A stretch of 64,000 bases of DNA from Iocasia fonsfrigidae. Lineage in GTDB: Bacteria > Bacillota > Halanaerobiia > Halanaerobiales > DTU029. This document shows, in pieces, positions 46,265 to 53,717 of the stretch. Made by a program: the position numbers and the translations under genes. Every line of letters starts with the position of its first letter. Positions within the stretch are counted from its first letter, which is position 1. The DNA is taken from assembly GCF_017751145.1 (NCBI RefSeq), contig NZ_CP046640.1, positions 2,708,137 to 2,772,136 of the forward strand, in the 5' to 3' direction. The notes beneath the pieces are model-generated. The model had not been told where the DNA came from. It made no database searches and was given only the letters and a program-made list of their open reading frames with translations.

Positions 46265-46741
46265 TTATGCTTTTCCCCCTCCATTAAAGTCTCTCAATTT
46301 TTCTTCAAGAGAATCTAAAAAGCCTTTTAAAAATGCTTTGTTATCCTCTGTGGCCTCGTCCAAAGTTTCATTTACAAGGTCGTCAAGCTCCTGATGAAAC
46401 TTTTCATGATACAGATAGGCCGTTTCACCCTTTGAAGTCAGTCGGAGCATAAGCCTTGACAGATTGTGCGGGTCCGTGTCCTTGATGATCATACCCTTTT
46501 TCTGGAGCTTCATAATAATCTGGGAAACAGCTCCTTTCGTCACCCCTAACAATTCTGCAAGCCCTGTCACGTGAATACCTTCATTCTCCTTAACAGACTT
46601 TATCATATGAATCTCTGCATCAAAAAGATGTTCATCAGTCCCATAGCGGCGAGTCTGTTTGTCAAACTTTGAAAGCTCACTCATCACTCGCAGTAGGGTA
46701 CAGCTAATTTTTGTTCTTCTTTTGAATTTCATATTCATCAT
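46265..46741 (-). CDS. MarR-family regulator of the MATE pump (island gene)
   Basis: A 158-aa winged-helix repressor: TGLAELLGVTKGAVSQIIMK as the recognition block and DPHNLSRLMLRLTSKGE as the wing. It is upstream of the MATE gene in the same direction. Three matching palindromes (two before MATE, one before itself) show an autoregulated efflux unit. Inducer unknown. Confidence 0.9.
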   Translation of the reverse strand: MMNMKFKRRTKISCTLLRVMSELSKFDKQTRRYGTDEHLFDAEIHMIKSVKENEGIHVTGLAELLGVTKGAVSQIIMKLQKKGMIIKDTDPHNLSRLMLRLTSKGETAYLYHEKFHQELDDLVNETLDEATEDNKAFLKGFLDSLEEKLRDFNGGGKA

Positions 46742-46750
46742 AAAACAATT

Positions 46751-46765
46751 ATATAGCTGCTATAC
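46751..46765 (-). promoter_or_regulatory. MarR operator 3 (marR promoter)
   Basis: ATATAGCTGCTATAC, a variant of operators 1 and 2, ten bases before the marR start. Confidence 0.75.
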
Positions 46766-46862
46766 ACTTTTGTCAATCCAATATTTATAACCATGAATTT
46801 TTGTATAAATTCCCTTACTACCTTTTCAAATTTTTCCAAAGGAAGTAGCAAACCATTTATTA

Positions 46863-47008
46863 CTAATTTTCAACAACAACAGCTTTACTAATTTCCCAGC
46901 TTTTGGCCTTCACTCGTCTATCCAAGAAGTCCTTATATTTATATTTCCCCTCTTCTTCTAGAAGTTGATTATGATTTCCCTTTTGTACAAGATTTCCATC
47001 TTCTAACT
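46863..47008 (-). pseudogene. 3' remnant of a duplicate of ABC pair 2, second half
   Basis: Encodes LEDGNLVQKGNHNQLLEEEG, then KDFLDRRVKAKSWEISKA and a short tail, nearly the same as the C-terminus of the protein at 36242-37996, with a two-residue insertion. The remaining 90 percent of the gene is missing. Confidence 0.88.
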
Positions 47009-47078
47009 ATGATATTTTAGAGAATATTTGATATCTATATCATCCTACCCTGTTTAATTTTAAAACATAATTATATTT

Positions 47079-47113
47079 CCTTTCGACCCTGAAGAATATT
47101 TTTTCACTCAATT
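47079..47113 (-). promoter_or_regulatory. Repeated motif, copy 3 (candidate AraC operator)
   Basis: CCTTTCGACCCTGAAG then AATATTTTTTCACTCAAT, between the AraC stop and the ABC remnant. It is more diverged than copies 1 and 2. Confidence 0.55.
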
Positions 47114-47224
47114 ATTAACAGCGTTATCTGTTTTAGTTTTAAACAGATAATTTTAGCTATATTAGCAAAAAACCTTACATCTGACCGATACAAGGTTTTT
47201 ATAAAGACCATTTTTAAATTAAAA

Positions 47225-48226
47225 TTATATGTCTCTCACTTTTTCTCTATAAACACTGGGATTCACCCCATACTTATTTCTAAAAGCAGCAGCAAAATGA
47301 CTGGAATTTGAATAACCTACATTATTAGCTATCTCTAAAATATTATCATTGTCTTTAAGTAGATATTCCCTGGCTTTCTCCATTCGCAGTGACCGCAGAT
47401 AGGAAAAAACTGTTGTTTTATATATCTCTTTAAAACCCTTTTTCAATTTAAAGGTATTCAAACCCACTCGTTGTGATAATTCATCAATTGATAATGGTTC
47501 AACCAAATTTTTAGAGATAAGAGATTTTACTTCTCTTAGTTTTGCTATATCTTCTTTTTTAATAATAATACTATTATCATTACTTTTCTTCTTAAAAAAT
47601 TCATTATTCACAAATAAGGAAATTATCTCTATCGCTTTACTCTGCAGATATAACACTTCACTTATCAACCCACGATCCCAGCTGCTTTTCGCAATTTGCT
47701 CAAAAGGTACAATTATTGCTGGCATATTAAGTCTTTTGGTAATCTGAAGCAAGTTATTATCACAAATCATTTTTTTGACTTTTTGGGACCCACTGTATGA
47801 TAGTTTTTCAAAAAAGGTTTCACTAAAATATACATTAACAATGCTAATATTGGTATCTTTAGGATATTTCATCCAGCCTTCATTATTAACATTACTTCTC
47901 CAGAAATGAGTCTCACCAGGGTTTATACTAACATCACTTCTTAAATTATAATCTCCACAAAAAATATTGCCCTCCATACAATAAATTAACTCAAATCCCT
48001 TTTTCATCAGTTTATATTCAAATTCAATATCTTCAAGTAACTCGAATTCTGTCATTGCCAGCTCAATGCCATTTCCAAAATCAAGGTATTTGAAAAAACC
48101 TTTTCCCAACTTATCATTAATCTTGTATCTGTTAATATTAATACCATTCACTTTTTTTAATAAACCAATCTTTTTATCTAATTTATTAAAATAATCTTCT
48201 GTATCCTCAAATTTATATGCTTCCAT
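47225..48226 (-). CDS. AraC-family regulator (YbtA/PchR-like)
   Basis: A 333-aa activator. The N-terminal sensor part (about 1-225) has no recognised pocket motif. The C-terminal two-helix-turn-helix domain (about 232-330) shows LSIDELSQRVGLNTFKLKKG, FKEIYKTTVFSYLRSLRMEK and ILEIANNVGYSNSSHFAAAF. Regulators of this shape control siderophore uptake and the YbtPQ/IrtAB-like ABC pairs, using the siderophore as inducer. The ABC pair it once preceded is reduced to a tail (46863). A fragment of a second copy sits before ABC pair 2 (40001), and a shared motif may be its binding site. Confidence 0.88.
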   Translation of the reverse strand: MEAYKFEDTEDYFNKLDKKIGLLKKVNGININRYKINDKLGKGFFKYLDFGNGIELAMTEFELLEDIEFEYKLMKKGFELIYCMEGNIFCGDYNLRSDVSINPGETHFWRSNVNNEGWMKYPKDTNISIVNVYFSETFFEKLSYSGSQKVKKMICDNNLLQITKRLNMPAIIVPFEQIAKSSWDRGLISEVLYLQSKAIEIISLFVNNEFFKKKSNDNSIIIKKEDIAKLREVKSLISKNLVEPLSIDELSQRVGLNTFKLKKGFKEIYKTTVFSYLRSLRMEKAREYLLKDNDNILEIANNVGYSNSSHFAAAFRNKYGVNPSVYREKVRDI

Positions 48227-48286
48227 GCTATCACCCCTAATTATCTCTACCCTTAAATAATCTTACAGCTAACAACTTAACTATAC

Positions 48287-48323
48287 ATATATCCCCTTCC
48301 TTCAAGGGAGAAAGGGGATATAT
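48287..48323 (-). terminator. Hairpin after the ZinT-like gene
   Basis: 12-bp perfect arms (ATATATCCCCTT / AAGGGGATATAT) immediately after the stop at 48327. The T-tract is weak but the stem is strong. Confidence 0.65.
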
Positions 48324-48326
48324 TAA

Positions 48327-48962
48327 TTATTTTTCTAATGGAGGGAGCATCGAAGAATACATTTTAACCTGCTTCATCATTCCCTGAACAACTTCTTCTT
48401 TATCGACCTGGTAAGTTTTAAATAATGTCGGCCACCAATCTACTACTGACAGATCAGTAGTTAAAAAATCAAAATTTTGGTTACCGTAACGCATATGGCA
48501 GTGTTTCATGCCATCTCCGTCACCATGATAAGGCATCATAATTAAATGCTTATACCCCGCCTTTATTGCCTCATTATTCTCAGTCCTGAAAATATACCAG
48601 CTAATACTATATTCACCCCAGACAGTATTAAAATTACCAATATACTGGTATTTAGCCTCGATTTCATCATCAAAAATAACTGTTTCAGCATCAACTATCT
48701 TCATTGTCGAAAAAGATGTTTCATACATTTTTGCAAAATAATTATATACCATCTCAGCATCATAACCATCGGCATAATTGGCTACCTCTTCAAAAAAACT
48801 ATCTCCACTCTCTGTATTAAACAGATTAATATATGTTTCATTATTACCTTTCCATGGTAACAAATCAGATACAACATTATCATCAGCCGAAATAAAAGCA
48901 GGAACAAGCAATACCAAAAACACCATTACCATCATAGAAAATAATATTTTTTTGCTTTTCAC
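48327..48962 (-). CDS. ZinT/YodA-like periplasmic metal-binding protein
   Basis: A 211-aa exported protein. Signal peptide to about residue 26, then a lipocalin-like region: WKGNNETYINLF, KYQYIGNFNTVWGEYSISWY, the His-rich MMPYHGDGDGMKHCHMRYGN near residue 145, and WWPTLFK at the end. The order (Trp near the start, Tyr-rich strand, HxH motif, WPT) follows ZinT, which binds zinc or cadmium, though identity looks low. The start is GTG 48962 with GAGGTGAT. A DtxR-type box 91 bases upstream suggests control by iron rather than zinc. Confidence 0.7.
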   Translation of the reverse strand: MKSKKILFSMMVMVFLVLLVPAFISADDNVVSDLLPWKGNNETYINLFNTESGDSFFEEVANYADGYDAEMVYNYFAKMYETSFSTMKIVDAETVIFDDEIEAKYQYIGNFNTVWGEYSISWYIFRTENNEAIKAGYKHLIMMPYHGDGDGMKHCHMRYGNQNFDFLTTDLSVVDWWPTLFKTYQVDKEEVVQGMMKQVKMYSSMLPPLEK

Positions 48963-49022
48963 TATTTATCACCTCTAGTTTTTTGGTTAATAATCTTTTG
49001 TTTCATAAGATATAAACTTAAC

Positions 49023-49202
49023 TATTCCGATAACACCTCCTATTTTAATATTTTAGGTTTCCCTAAATACAAAACAAAAAATAATCCTCCTATTTATTTG
49101 AGAATAAGTTTCAATTTCATTCAACTTTATTTTACTATGTTTTTTTTGTATTGTCAAATATTTATTTCTTATAAATGAATTTTATAAATGAATTTCTATG
49201 CC
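49023..49202. repeat. ZinT promoter segment, copy 1 (copy 2 at 51761-51920)
   Basis: About 170 bases shared with 51761-51920, including TTTACTATGTTTTTTTTGTA and GTCAAATATTTATTTCTTAT. The right end also encodes IEIHL-stop, the last codons of the ArsP_2-type gene, so the ancestral order was permease, promoter, ZinT-like gene. Confidence 0.88.
49053..49066 (-). promoter_or_regulatory. DtxR-type iron box upstream of the ZinT-like gene
   Basis: TTAGGTTTCCCTAA, identical to the box of dtxR-feoB (8014-8027). Confidence 0.82.
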
Positions 49203-49230
49203 TGTCAATTCGCTAAACTTAATACTCATT

Positions 49231-49445
49231 TTAGCAATCTAAGACAAATTTATCAAAAGCCGTAATACTCAGAGGCACTTCCTGAACATCCTTTTCTTGT
49301 TGTTTTTCTGTAGTTACTTTAACAGTCCTAATTCATATTCAACCTCATCCTCAGAACTCTCCTCTGCATTTATCGGTACACTAACAGCCATTAATATAAA
49401 ACAGATCATAAGCAATCCCAAAACTCGATTATAATTTCTCAACAT
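49231..49445 (-). pseudogene. N-terminal remnant of a TonB-dependent receptor
   Basis: From ATG 49445 (AGGAGGAAT upstream) a signal peptide MLRNYNRVLGLLMICFIL is followed by an acidic stretch. After a frameshift it continues TVKVTTEKQQEKDVQEVPLS then ITAFDKF, a TonB-box and plug start, and stops at 49231. The rest is deleted. It follows tonB by 75 bases and was probably the fourth gene of that operon. Confidence 0.75.
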
Positions 49446-49520
49446 TATCAATTCCTCCTTCTTTTTATTAAATAAAAATAATTATCTCTCTAAACCTTAA
49501 ACTCATATACTAAACACTTA

Positions 49521-50402
49521 CTATTCCAACTCAAACACAATTGTAATATGCATCGTAACTAAATCATCATCGTCTTTGTCTGGTACTGGCGGAAAAGATG
49601 CTGCCCGTTTAATTGTAGATACTGCTGCTTTATCTAAAATTGAATATCCAGACGAATCAATTACTTTTACATCCTTCAATTTTCCATTACCCCAAATTAT
49701 AAATTCTAATCGAATTTCCCCCTCTATTCCCCGCTTTTGGGCAAAACGAGGATAACTTTGAGCAGAAATAATTTTTTTTATTACAATCTGAAAATAACTT
49801 TCAGGAACTTGTAGTCTTTGAATTTCATTTTGACTTTCAGATGAAGCTGTTTCATCTTCAACAGTAGATTTTATGTCTTTAGATGAGGACTCGTTATTTT
49901 CTACATTAGCCTTAGATTTTTTAACTACTTTTTCTTCTTGTCCCTCTACTATAGGCTTCGATTCTTCAATCACTTCTTCTACTTCTTCTGGCATAGGCTC
50001 GGGTTCTTCAATCACTTCCTCTGATTCTTCTGGCATAGGTTCTGGCTCTTCAATCACTTCCTCTACTTCTTCTAGTATAGGCTCGGGTTCTTCAATCACT
50101 TCCTCTACTTCTTCTGGCATAGGTTCTGGCTCTTCAATCACTTCCTCTACTTCTTCTAGTATAGGCTCGGGTTCTTCAATCACTTCCTCTACTTCTTCTG
50201 GCATAGGTTCTGGTTCTTCAATCACTTCCTCTGCTTCTTCTGGCATAGGCTCAGGTTCTTCGAACTCAATAGAGATTTCAAGTGGTGTTTCAATAAAATC
50301 AGGAGGAATCTCATATAAGTTCCAGGCCACAAGTAAAAATAAACAATGAATACCCAAAGCAAATAACAATGCTAATTGAATAAGATTATCATTCCTCCCC
50401 AT
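49521..50402 (-). CDS. tonB: TonB energy-transducing protein with an acidic repeat arm
   Basis: A 293-aa protein. One membrane anchor at residues 8-28; residues 50-147 are seven 14-residue repeats (PEPMPEEVEEVIEE type), and residues 200-293 form the C-terminal TonB domain (QSYPRFAQKRGIEGEIRLEF, DSSGYSILDKAA, FPPVP). The periplasm-spanning arm is glutamate-proline rather than the usual proline-lysine mix. It overlaps exbD by 14 bases and belongs to exbB-exbD-tonB. It would energise the receptor at 9122 using proton force from ExbBD. Confidence 0.93.
   Translation of the reverse strand: MGRNDNLIQLALLFALGIHCLFLLVAWNLYEIPPDFIETPLEISIEFEEPEPMPEEAEEVIEEPEPMPEEVEEVIEEPEPILEEVEEVIEEPEPMPEEVEEVIEEPEPILEEVEEVIEEPEPMPEESEEVIEEPEPMPEEVEEVIEESKPIVEGQEEKVVKKSKANVENNESSSKDIKSTVEDETASSESQNEIQRLQVPESYFQIVIKKIISAQSYPRFAQKRGIEGEIRLEFIIWGNGKLKDVKVIDSSGYSILDKAAVSTIKRAASFPPVPDKDDDDLVTMHITIVFELE
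49962..50255 (-). repeat. Seven tandem 42-bp repeats inside tonB
   Basis: 98 residues in exactly seven 14-residue units. Units alternate between PEPMPEE and PEPILEE starts, which suggests duplication of two-unit blocks. Such arrays can change copy number by slippage and alter the reach of TonB. Confidence 0.95.
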
Positions 50403-50820
50403 GCATCACACCTTCTACTTTCTTAGTTGAAATAATTAAATTTTCTCCTTTCGCCTGCCGTGCAATATCCATTACCTTTACCACAAATCCCATTGGCACA
50501 GCTTCATCAGATTTGAGTACAACTTTTTTTAGCTGACTATTTTTCAATTTTTCTGCAAGCGATTTCTCTAACTGCTCAAGTTCAAATGTTTCATTATCTA
50601 AAAAAATTCGTTGATCTTGATCAATATATATAACCACCGGTTCACTTTCTTCCTGAATCTTTCCAGTCTCTGCCTGTGGCAAATTTAGTTCAATACCATT
50701 ATCAGTTACAAAACTAGAGGTTAGCATAAAAAATAGAAGAAGCATAAACACAATGTCTATTAAAGGAGCGATATCAAGATGCATCTCTACACCCTTTGGC
50801 CTGTCAAATTCCATATTCAA
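50389..50820 (-). CDS. exbD: ExbD biopolymer transport protein
   Basis: A 143-aa inner-membrane protein. A single helix at about residues 17-36 begins with the essential Asp (IAPLIDIVFMLLLFFMLTS), followed by a periplasmic domain. It overlaps exbB by 17 bases and tonB by 14. With ExbB it forms the proton channel that energises TonB. Confidence 0.95.
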   Translation of the reverse strand: MNMEFDRPKGVEMHLDIAPLIDIVFMLLLFFMLTSSFVTDNGIELNLPQAETGKIQEESEPVVIYIDQDQRIFLDNETFELEQLEKSLAEKLKNSQLKKVVLKSDEAVPMGFVVKVMDIARQAKGENLIISTKKVEGVMHGEE

Positions 50821-51478
50821 TATCCTCCTTAGTATTTATAGTTTCATTACTTTCATCAAAATCTACATGGGTTTCCCCTAACCATTCTGATAAAAGTTGA
50901 ACTGACTCTTTCATCTGGGCATAATAGCGATCAATTTTACCCTCAAAATAATGGTAAAAAATCATGGCAGGAATAGCTACTGTTAGACCAGTAGCAGTAG
51001 TAATTAATGCCGCCCAAATACCTCCCGCTAATACTACCGGGTCTACACTTCCTCCTAATTCCTGAATCTTTTTAAAGGCCTCAATCATACCAGCAACAGT
51101 TCCCAGGAGACCAATCAGAGGAGAAACATGTGCCACAATGCCTAAACCACTAATATTCCTTGACATCTTTCGTAATTCTCTTGAACCAATTCGAAATAGT
51201 ATTTTATCGCGCTCTTCCTGTGATTTTTCATGCTGCTCAATTCCAGCACTAATAACCTGAGAGACCGGGCAATTTTTAGCTTGACTAATTCGTATTGCTT
51301 CCGAAAACTTCTCCTGCTGAACTAAAATACCAACCTGCTCTAACATTTCATTAGAATAATTTTTAAGTTTTCTAAAATAATACCATCTCTCTAATACAAT
51401 AGCCAAAACAATACTAGAACATATTAATAATGGGTACATTAAAACCCCGCCTTTTTCAAACAATAAATAAATATTAAT
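50804..51478 (-). CDS. exbB: ExbB/TolQ-type proton channel protein
   Basis: A TolQ/ExbB-family protein of 219-224 aa with three helices: residues 10-25, SPLIGLLGTVAGMIEAFKKI near residue 120, and WAALITTATGLTVAIPAMIF near residue 155. The family N-terminus FEKGGVLMYPLL lies upstream of the first ATG (51439), so translation begins earlier. TTG 51463 lacks a ribosome site; ATT 51478 has GGGGGG eight bases upstream and gives MNIYLLFEKGG, a better family match. The start is uncertain between these. It is the first gene of the iron-controlled exbB-exbD-tonB operon. Confidence 0.93.
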   Translation of the reverse strand: MNIYLLFEKGGVLMYPLLICSSIVLAIVLERWYYFRKLKNYSNEMLEQVGILVQQEKFSEAIRISQAKNCPVSQVISAGIEQHEKSQEERDKILFRIGSRELRKMSRNISGLGIVAHVSPLIGLLGTVAGMIEAFKKIQELGGSVDPVVLAGGIWAALITTATGLTVAIPAMIFYHYFEGKIDRYYAQMKESVQLLSEWLGETHVDFDESNETINTKEDIEYGI

Positions 51479-51533
51479 TTTCTCTACCCCCCATTAATTT
51501 ATAATAATAGTACTCTGCCAGTACTAAATAAAA

Positions 51534-51743
51534 CTCCAAATTATTTAGGTATTCCTAACTTTGAATTAAAAAAATATTATCTCAGTTTCATAGAATATTC
51601 CTTTATTCTATTACCTTATAATATACAGAAAATAATAAGTCAAATCAATAAATCACTAAAAGCATAAGGACTAAATAATCTTTGTAGGATTAAATTATAT
51701 GCAGCATACACCCTATTTCTCATTTTTTAGGACAAACTAATAA
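51534..51743. repeat. Iron-box promoter segment, copy 2 (copy 1 at 11108-11311)
   Basis: The same promoter stretch as upstream of the TonB receptor, here driving exbB-exbD-tonB. It is slightly longer through small insertions. It abuts the ZinT-type promoter copy at 51761. Confidence 0.88.
51545..51558 (-). promoter_or_regulatory. DtxR-type iron box upstream of exbB-exbD-tonB
   Basis: TTAGGTATTCCTAA, in the same position within the duplicated segment as the receptor's box. Confidence 0.82.
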
Positions 51744-51760
51744 AAGTAATATTTTTTTGC

Positions 51761-51920
51761 TATTCTGATAACACCTCCTGTTTTAATATTTTAGGTTTCC
51801 ATAAATGCAAAACAAAATTCTCCTCTTTATTTGAGAATAAGTTCCAATTTCATTTGGCTTTATTTTACTATGTTTTTTTTGTATTGTCAAATATTTATTT
51901 CTTATAAATGAATTTCTATG
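51761..51920. repeat. ZinT-type promoter segment, copy 2, orphan
   Basis: A copy of 49023-49202 with no gene of its own downstream. Its box (51791-51804, TTAGGTTTCCATAA) has lost one conserved base. Confidence 0.85.
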
Positions 51921-52139
51921 AAATAATAAATTATCCCAACAAAAAGAGCTGGTATAGTAGTAATAACAGTAGCCCAGAAAGACGATTTTCTATCAATAGC
52001 CAGGAGTGGGAATAAGGCATCTCCATCCTGAGATATGGTATTTGCCAGTAAGGCAGCAAAACTGCCCAACAAAAGAACCTACTTCCAAAAAAGCACCCTC
52101 AGCACATCCTAAAAATATATCCAAAATTTCATACATCAT
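51902..52139 (-). pseudogene. Remnant of an ArsP_2-type heavy-metal permease
   Basis: The start at ATG 52139 (AAGGGAA upstream) gives MMYEILDIFLGCAEGAFLEV. Another frame then gives LLANTISQDGDALFPLLAID and SSFWATVITTIPALFVGIIY with a stop at 51902. These match the two ends of the putative 10-TM heavy-metal exporter family; about 80 percent of the gene between them is deleted. Confidence 0.7.
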
Positions 52140-52195
52140 CAATTCCCTTCAATTACAGATGCTCATTATTATAATTTTTACTTAAATCTAATCAT

Positions 52196-53701
52196 TCATC
52201 TAACTTTATATGCACTAGATCTAGTATTAAATTTACTATTTTCAATATAAAAAAACGATTTGATTTTCCTTTCACCCCTGTCATCTAACGGATAGTTAGC
52301 TATTACCTTGCCTTCTTCAAAATGCAAAACATGGGTACAACTCTCAAATATCAGCTCCAGATCATGGGAAATGATAAATAGGGTTTTTCTCATCTGTTGA
52401 AGTCGTTTTAAATTATTGGCCACTTCTTTCATATGACGCAAGTCAAGCCCACTGGTGGGCTCATCAAAGATTATAATCTCTTTCTTTGAGGCAATGGCAC
52501 TGGCAATTGCCACCCGCTGTTTTTGACCACCTGATAAAGACATGGGATGCAGGTCTTTCATTGCTAACAGATCAAGGCTACTTAAAATATTTTCCGCCTT
52601 TAACGTATCAGGTTCATCCATACTCAATAAAATCTCATCAAGGACACTTTCTGTAAAAAGCTGATTATTGACATCTTGCATAACCATATAACACTGCTTC
52701 AAACGTTCTCTTCCCTTATATACCTTGCCACAGAGGGATATAGTCCCTTGGCAACTTTTCTCCAATCCACAGAGACATCTGGCAAAGGTTGATTTTCCAG
52801 CCCCATTGTATCCAATTACAGCAACGGCACTACTTCTTGGTATTGCTAGCGAATCTATCTTAATAAAAGGAGATTCATTTTTATAAGAAAAGACAAAATC
52901 GCTCAGGCACAAATCCTTTGATTTTGGAATCACCGTTCGCTTATCTCGTGTTAAGCCTTCCCAAAAAAGCGGCCTAAGCCCCATGCCTGAAAACTCTTCT
53001 AAATTAATTCTTTTCATTTCTTTGTTATTTAATTCTCTTTCTATTTTACCATTTTTCATATACAGAATGCGGTCAGCCAGTTCACGCATAAAATATAAGC
53101 GATGTTCGGCAATAATAATGGTTTTACCCCGACTTTTCCACATTTCAATAAGTTGTCGCAGATCATCAATCGCTATTGTATCCAGATTGGAAGACGGCTC
53201 ATCAAGAACAAAAATATCAGGACTGGCTGTTGAAACAGACGCACAGGCAATTTTTTGTTTTTCTCCACCTGACAAGTGAAAAATACTTCTATTCATCAGT
53301 CTCTCTATCTTAAAATCAAAAACAGTTTTTCTTATTCGTTGTTTTATTTCTTCTACAGGCAAACCCATATTCTCACAAGCAAAGGCAAGCTCACTTGTAG
53401 TATCTACATTAAAAAACTGAGAACGCGGATTTTGAAAAACCGACCCTACCATTTGAGCCGTCTCATAAATGGGCATTTTTTGGACTTCTAAACCATTAAT
53501 TAGTACCTTTCCTGACAGAGAGCCTTCATAGTAATTGGGTATCAAGCCATTTATCAACCTTGTCAAAGTGGTTTTTCCACAGCCAGATTCCCCACATAGC
53601 AAAACAAGTTCACCCTGATGAATTGTTATATTAATATTATGTAATCCCTTTTCTTTTTGGCCCTGCGAATATGAAAAAGAAACGCTTTTCAGCTTAATAA
53701 T
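52196..53701 (-). CDS. ECF transporter double ATPase (EcfA1-EcfA2 fusion)
   Basis: Two ABC ATPase domains in one chain. Domain 1 has Walker A GESGCGKTT, signature LSGGEKQK and Walker B IFVLDEPSSNLD. Domain 2 has GYNGAGKST, LSGGQKQR and IIIFDEPTSGLD. The first ATG (53602) would delete the first strand of domain 1. Reading back gives IIKLKSVSFSYSQG in frame from ATT 53701, with GGGGGG seven bases upstream, so an AUU start (about 501 aa) is likely. It powers the EcfT and S subunits encoded just upstream. Confidence 0.9.
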   Translation of the reverse strand: MIKLKSVSFSYSQGQKEKGLHNINITIHQGELVLLCGESGCGKTTLTRLINGLIPNYYEGSLSGKVLINGLEVQKMPIYETAQMVGSVFQNPRSQFFNVDTTSELAFACENMGLPVEEIKQRIRKTVFDFKIERLMNRSIFHLSGGEKQKIACASVSTASPDIFVLDEPSSNLDTIAIDDLRQLIEMWKSRGKTIIIAEHRLYFMRELADRILYMKNGKIERELNNKEMKRINLEEFSGMGLRPLFWEGLTRDKRTVIPKSKDLCLSDFVFSYKNESPFIKIDSLAIPRSSAVAVIGYNGAGKSTFARCLCGLEKSCQGTISLCGKVYKGRERLKQCYMVMQDVNNQLFTESVLDEILLSMDEPDTLKAENILSSLDLLAMKDLHPMSLSGGQKQRVAIASAIASKKEIIIFDEPTSGLDLRHMKEVANNLKRLQQMRKTLFIISHDLELIFESCTHVLHFEEGKVIANYPLDDRGERKIKSFFYIENSKFNTRSSAYKVR

Positions 53702-53717
53702 TCTTAAGCCCCCCTTT

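Noticed and set aside
49962-50255. Regular 42-bp repeats resembling a CRISPR array
   Set aside because: There are no variable spacers: the units are contiguous and coding, in frame with tonB.
49873-50349. A plus-strand open frame of 158 codons made of Gly-Ser-Ile-Thr-Ser repeats
   Set aside because: It is the exact antisense of the tonB repeat array, has no plausible ribosome site and no domain; it is a by-product of the repeats.
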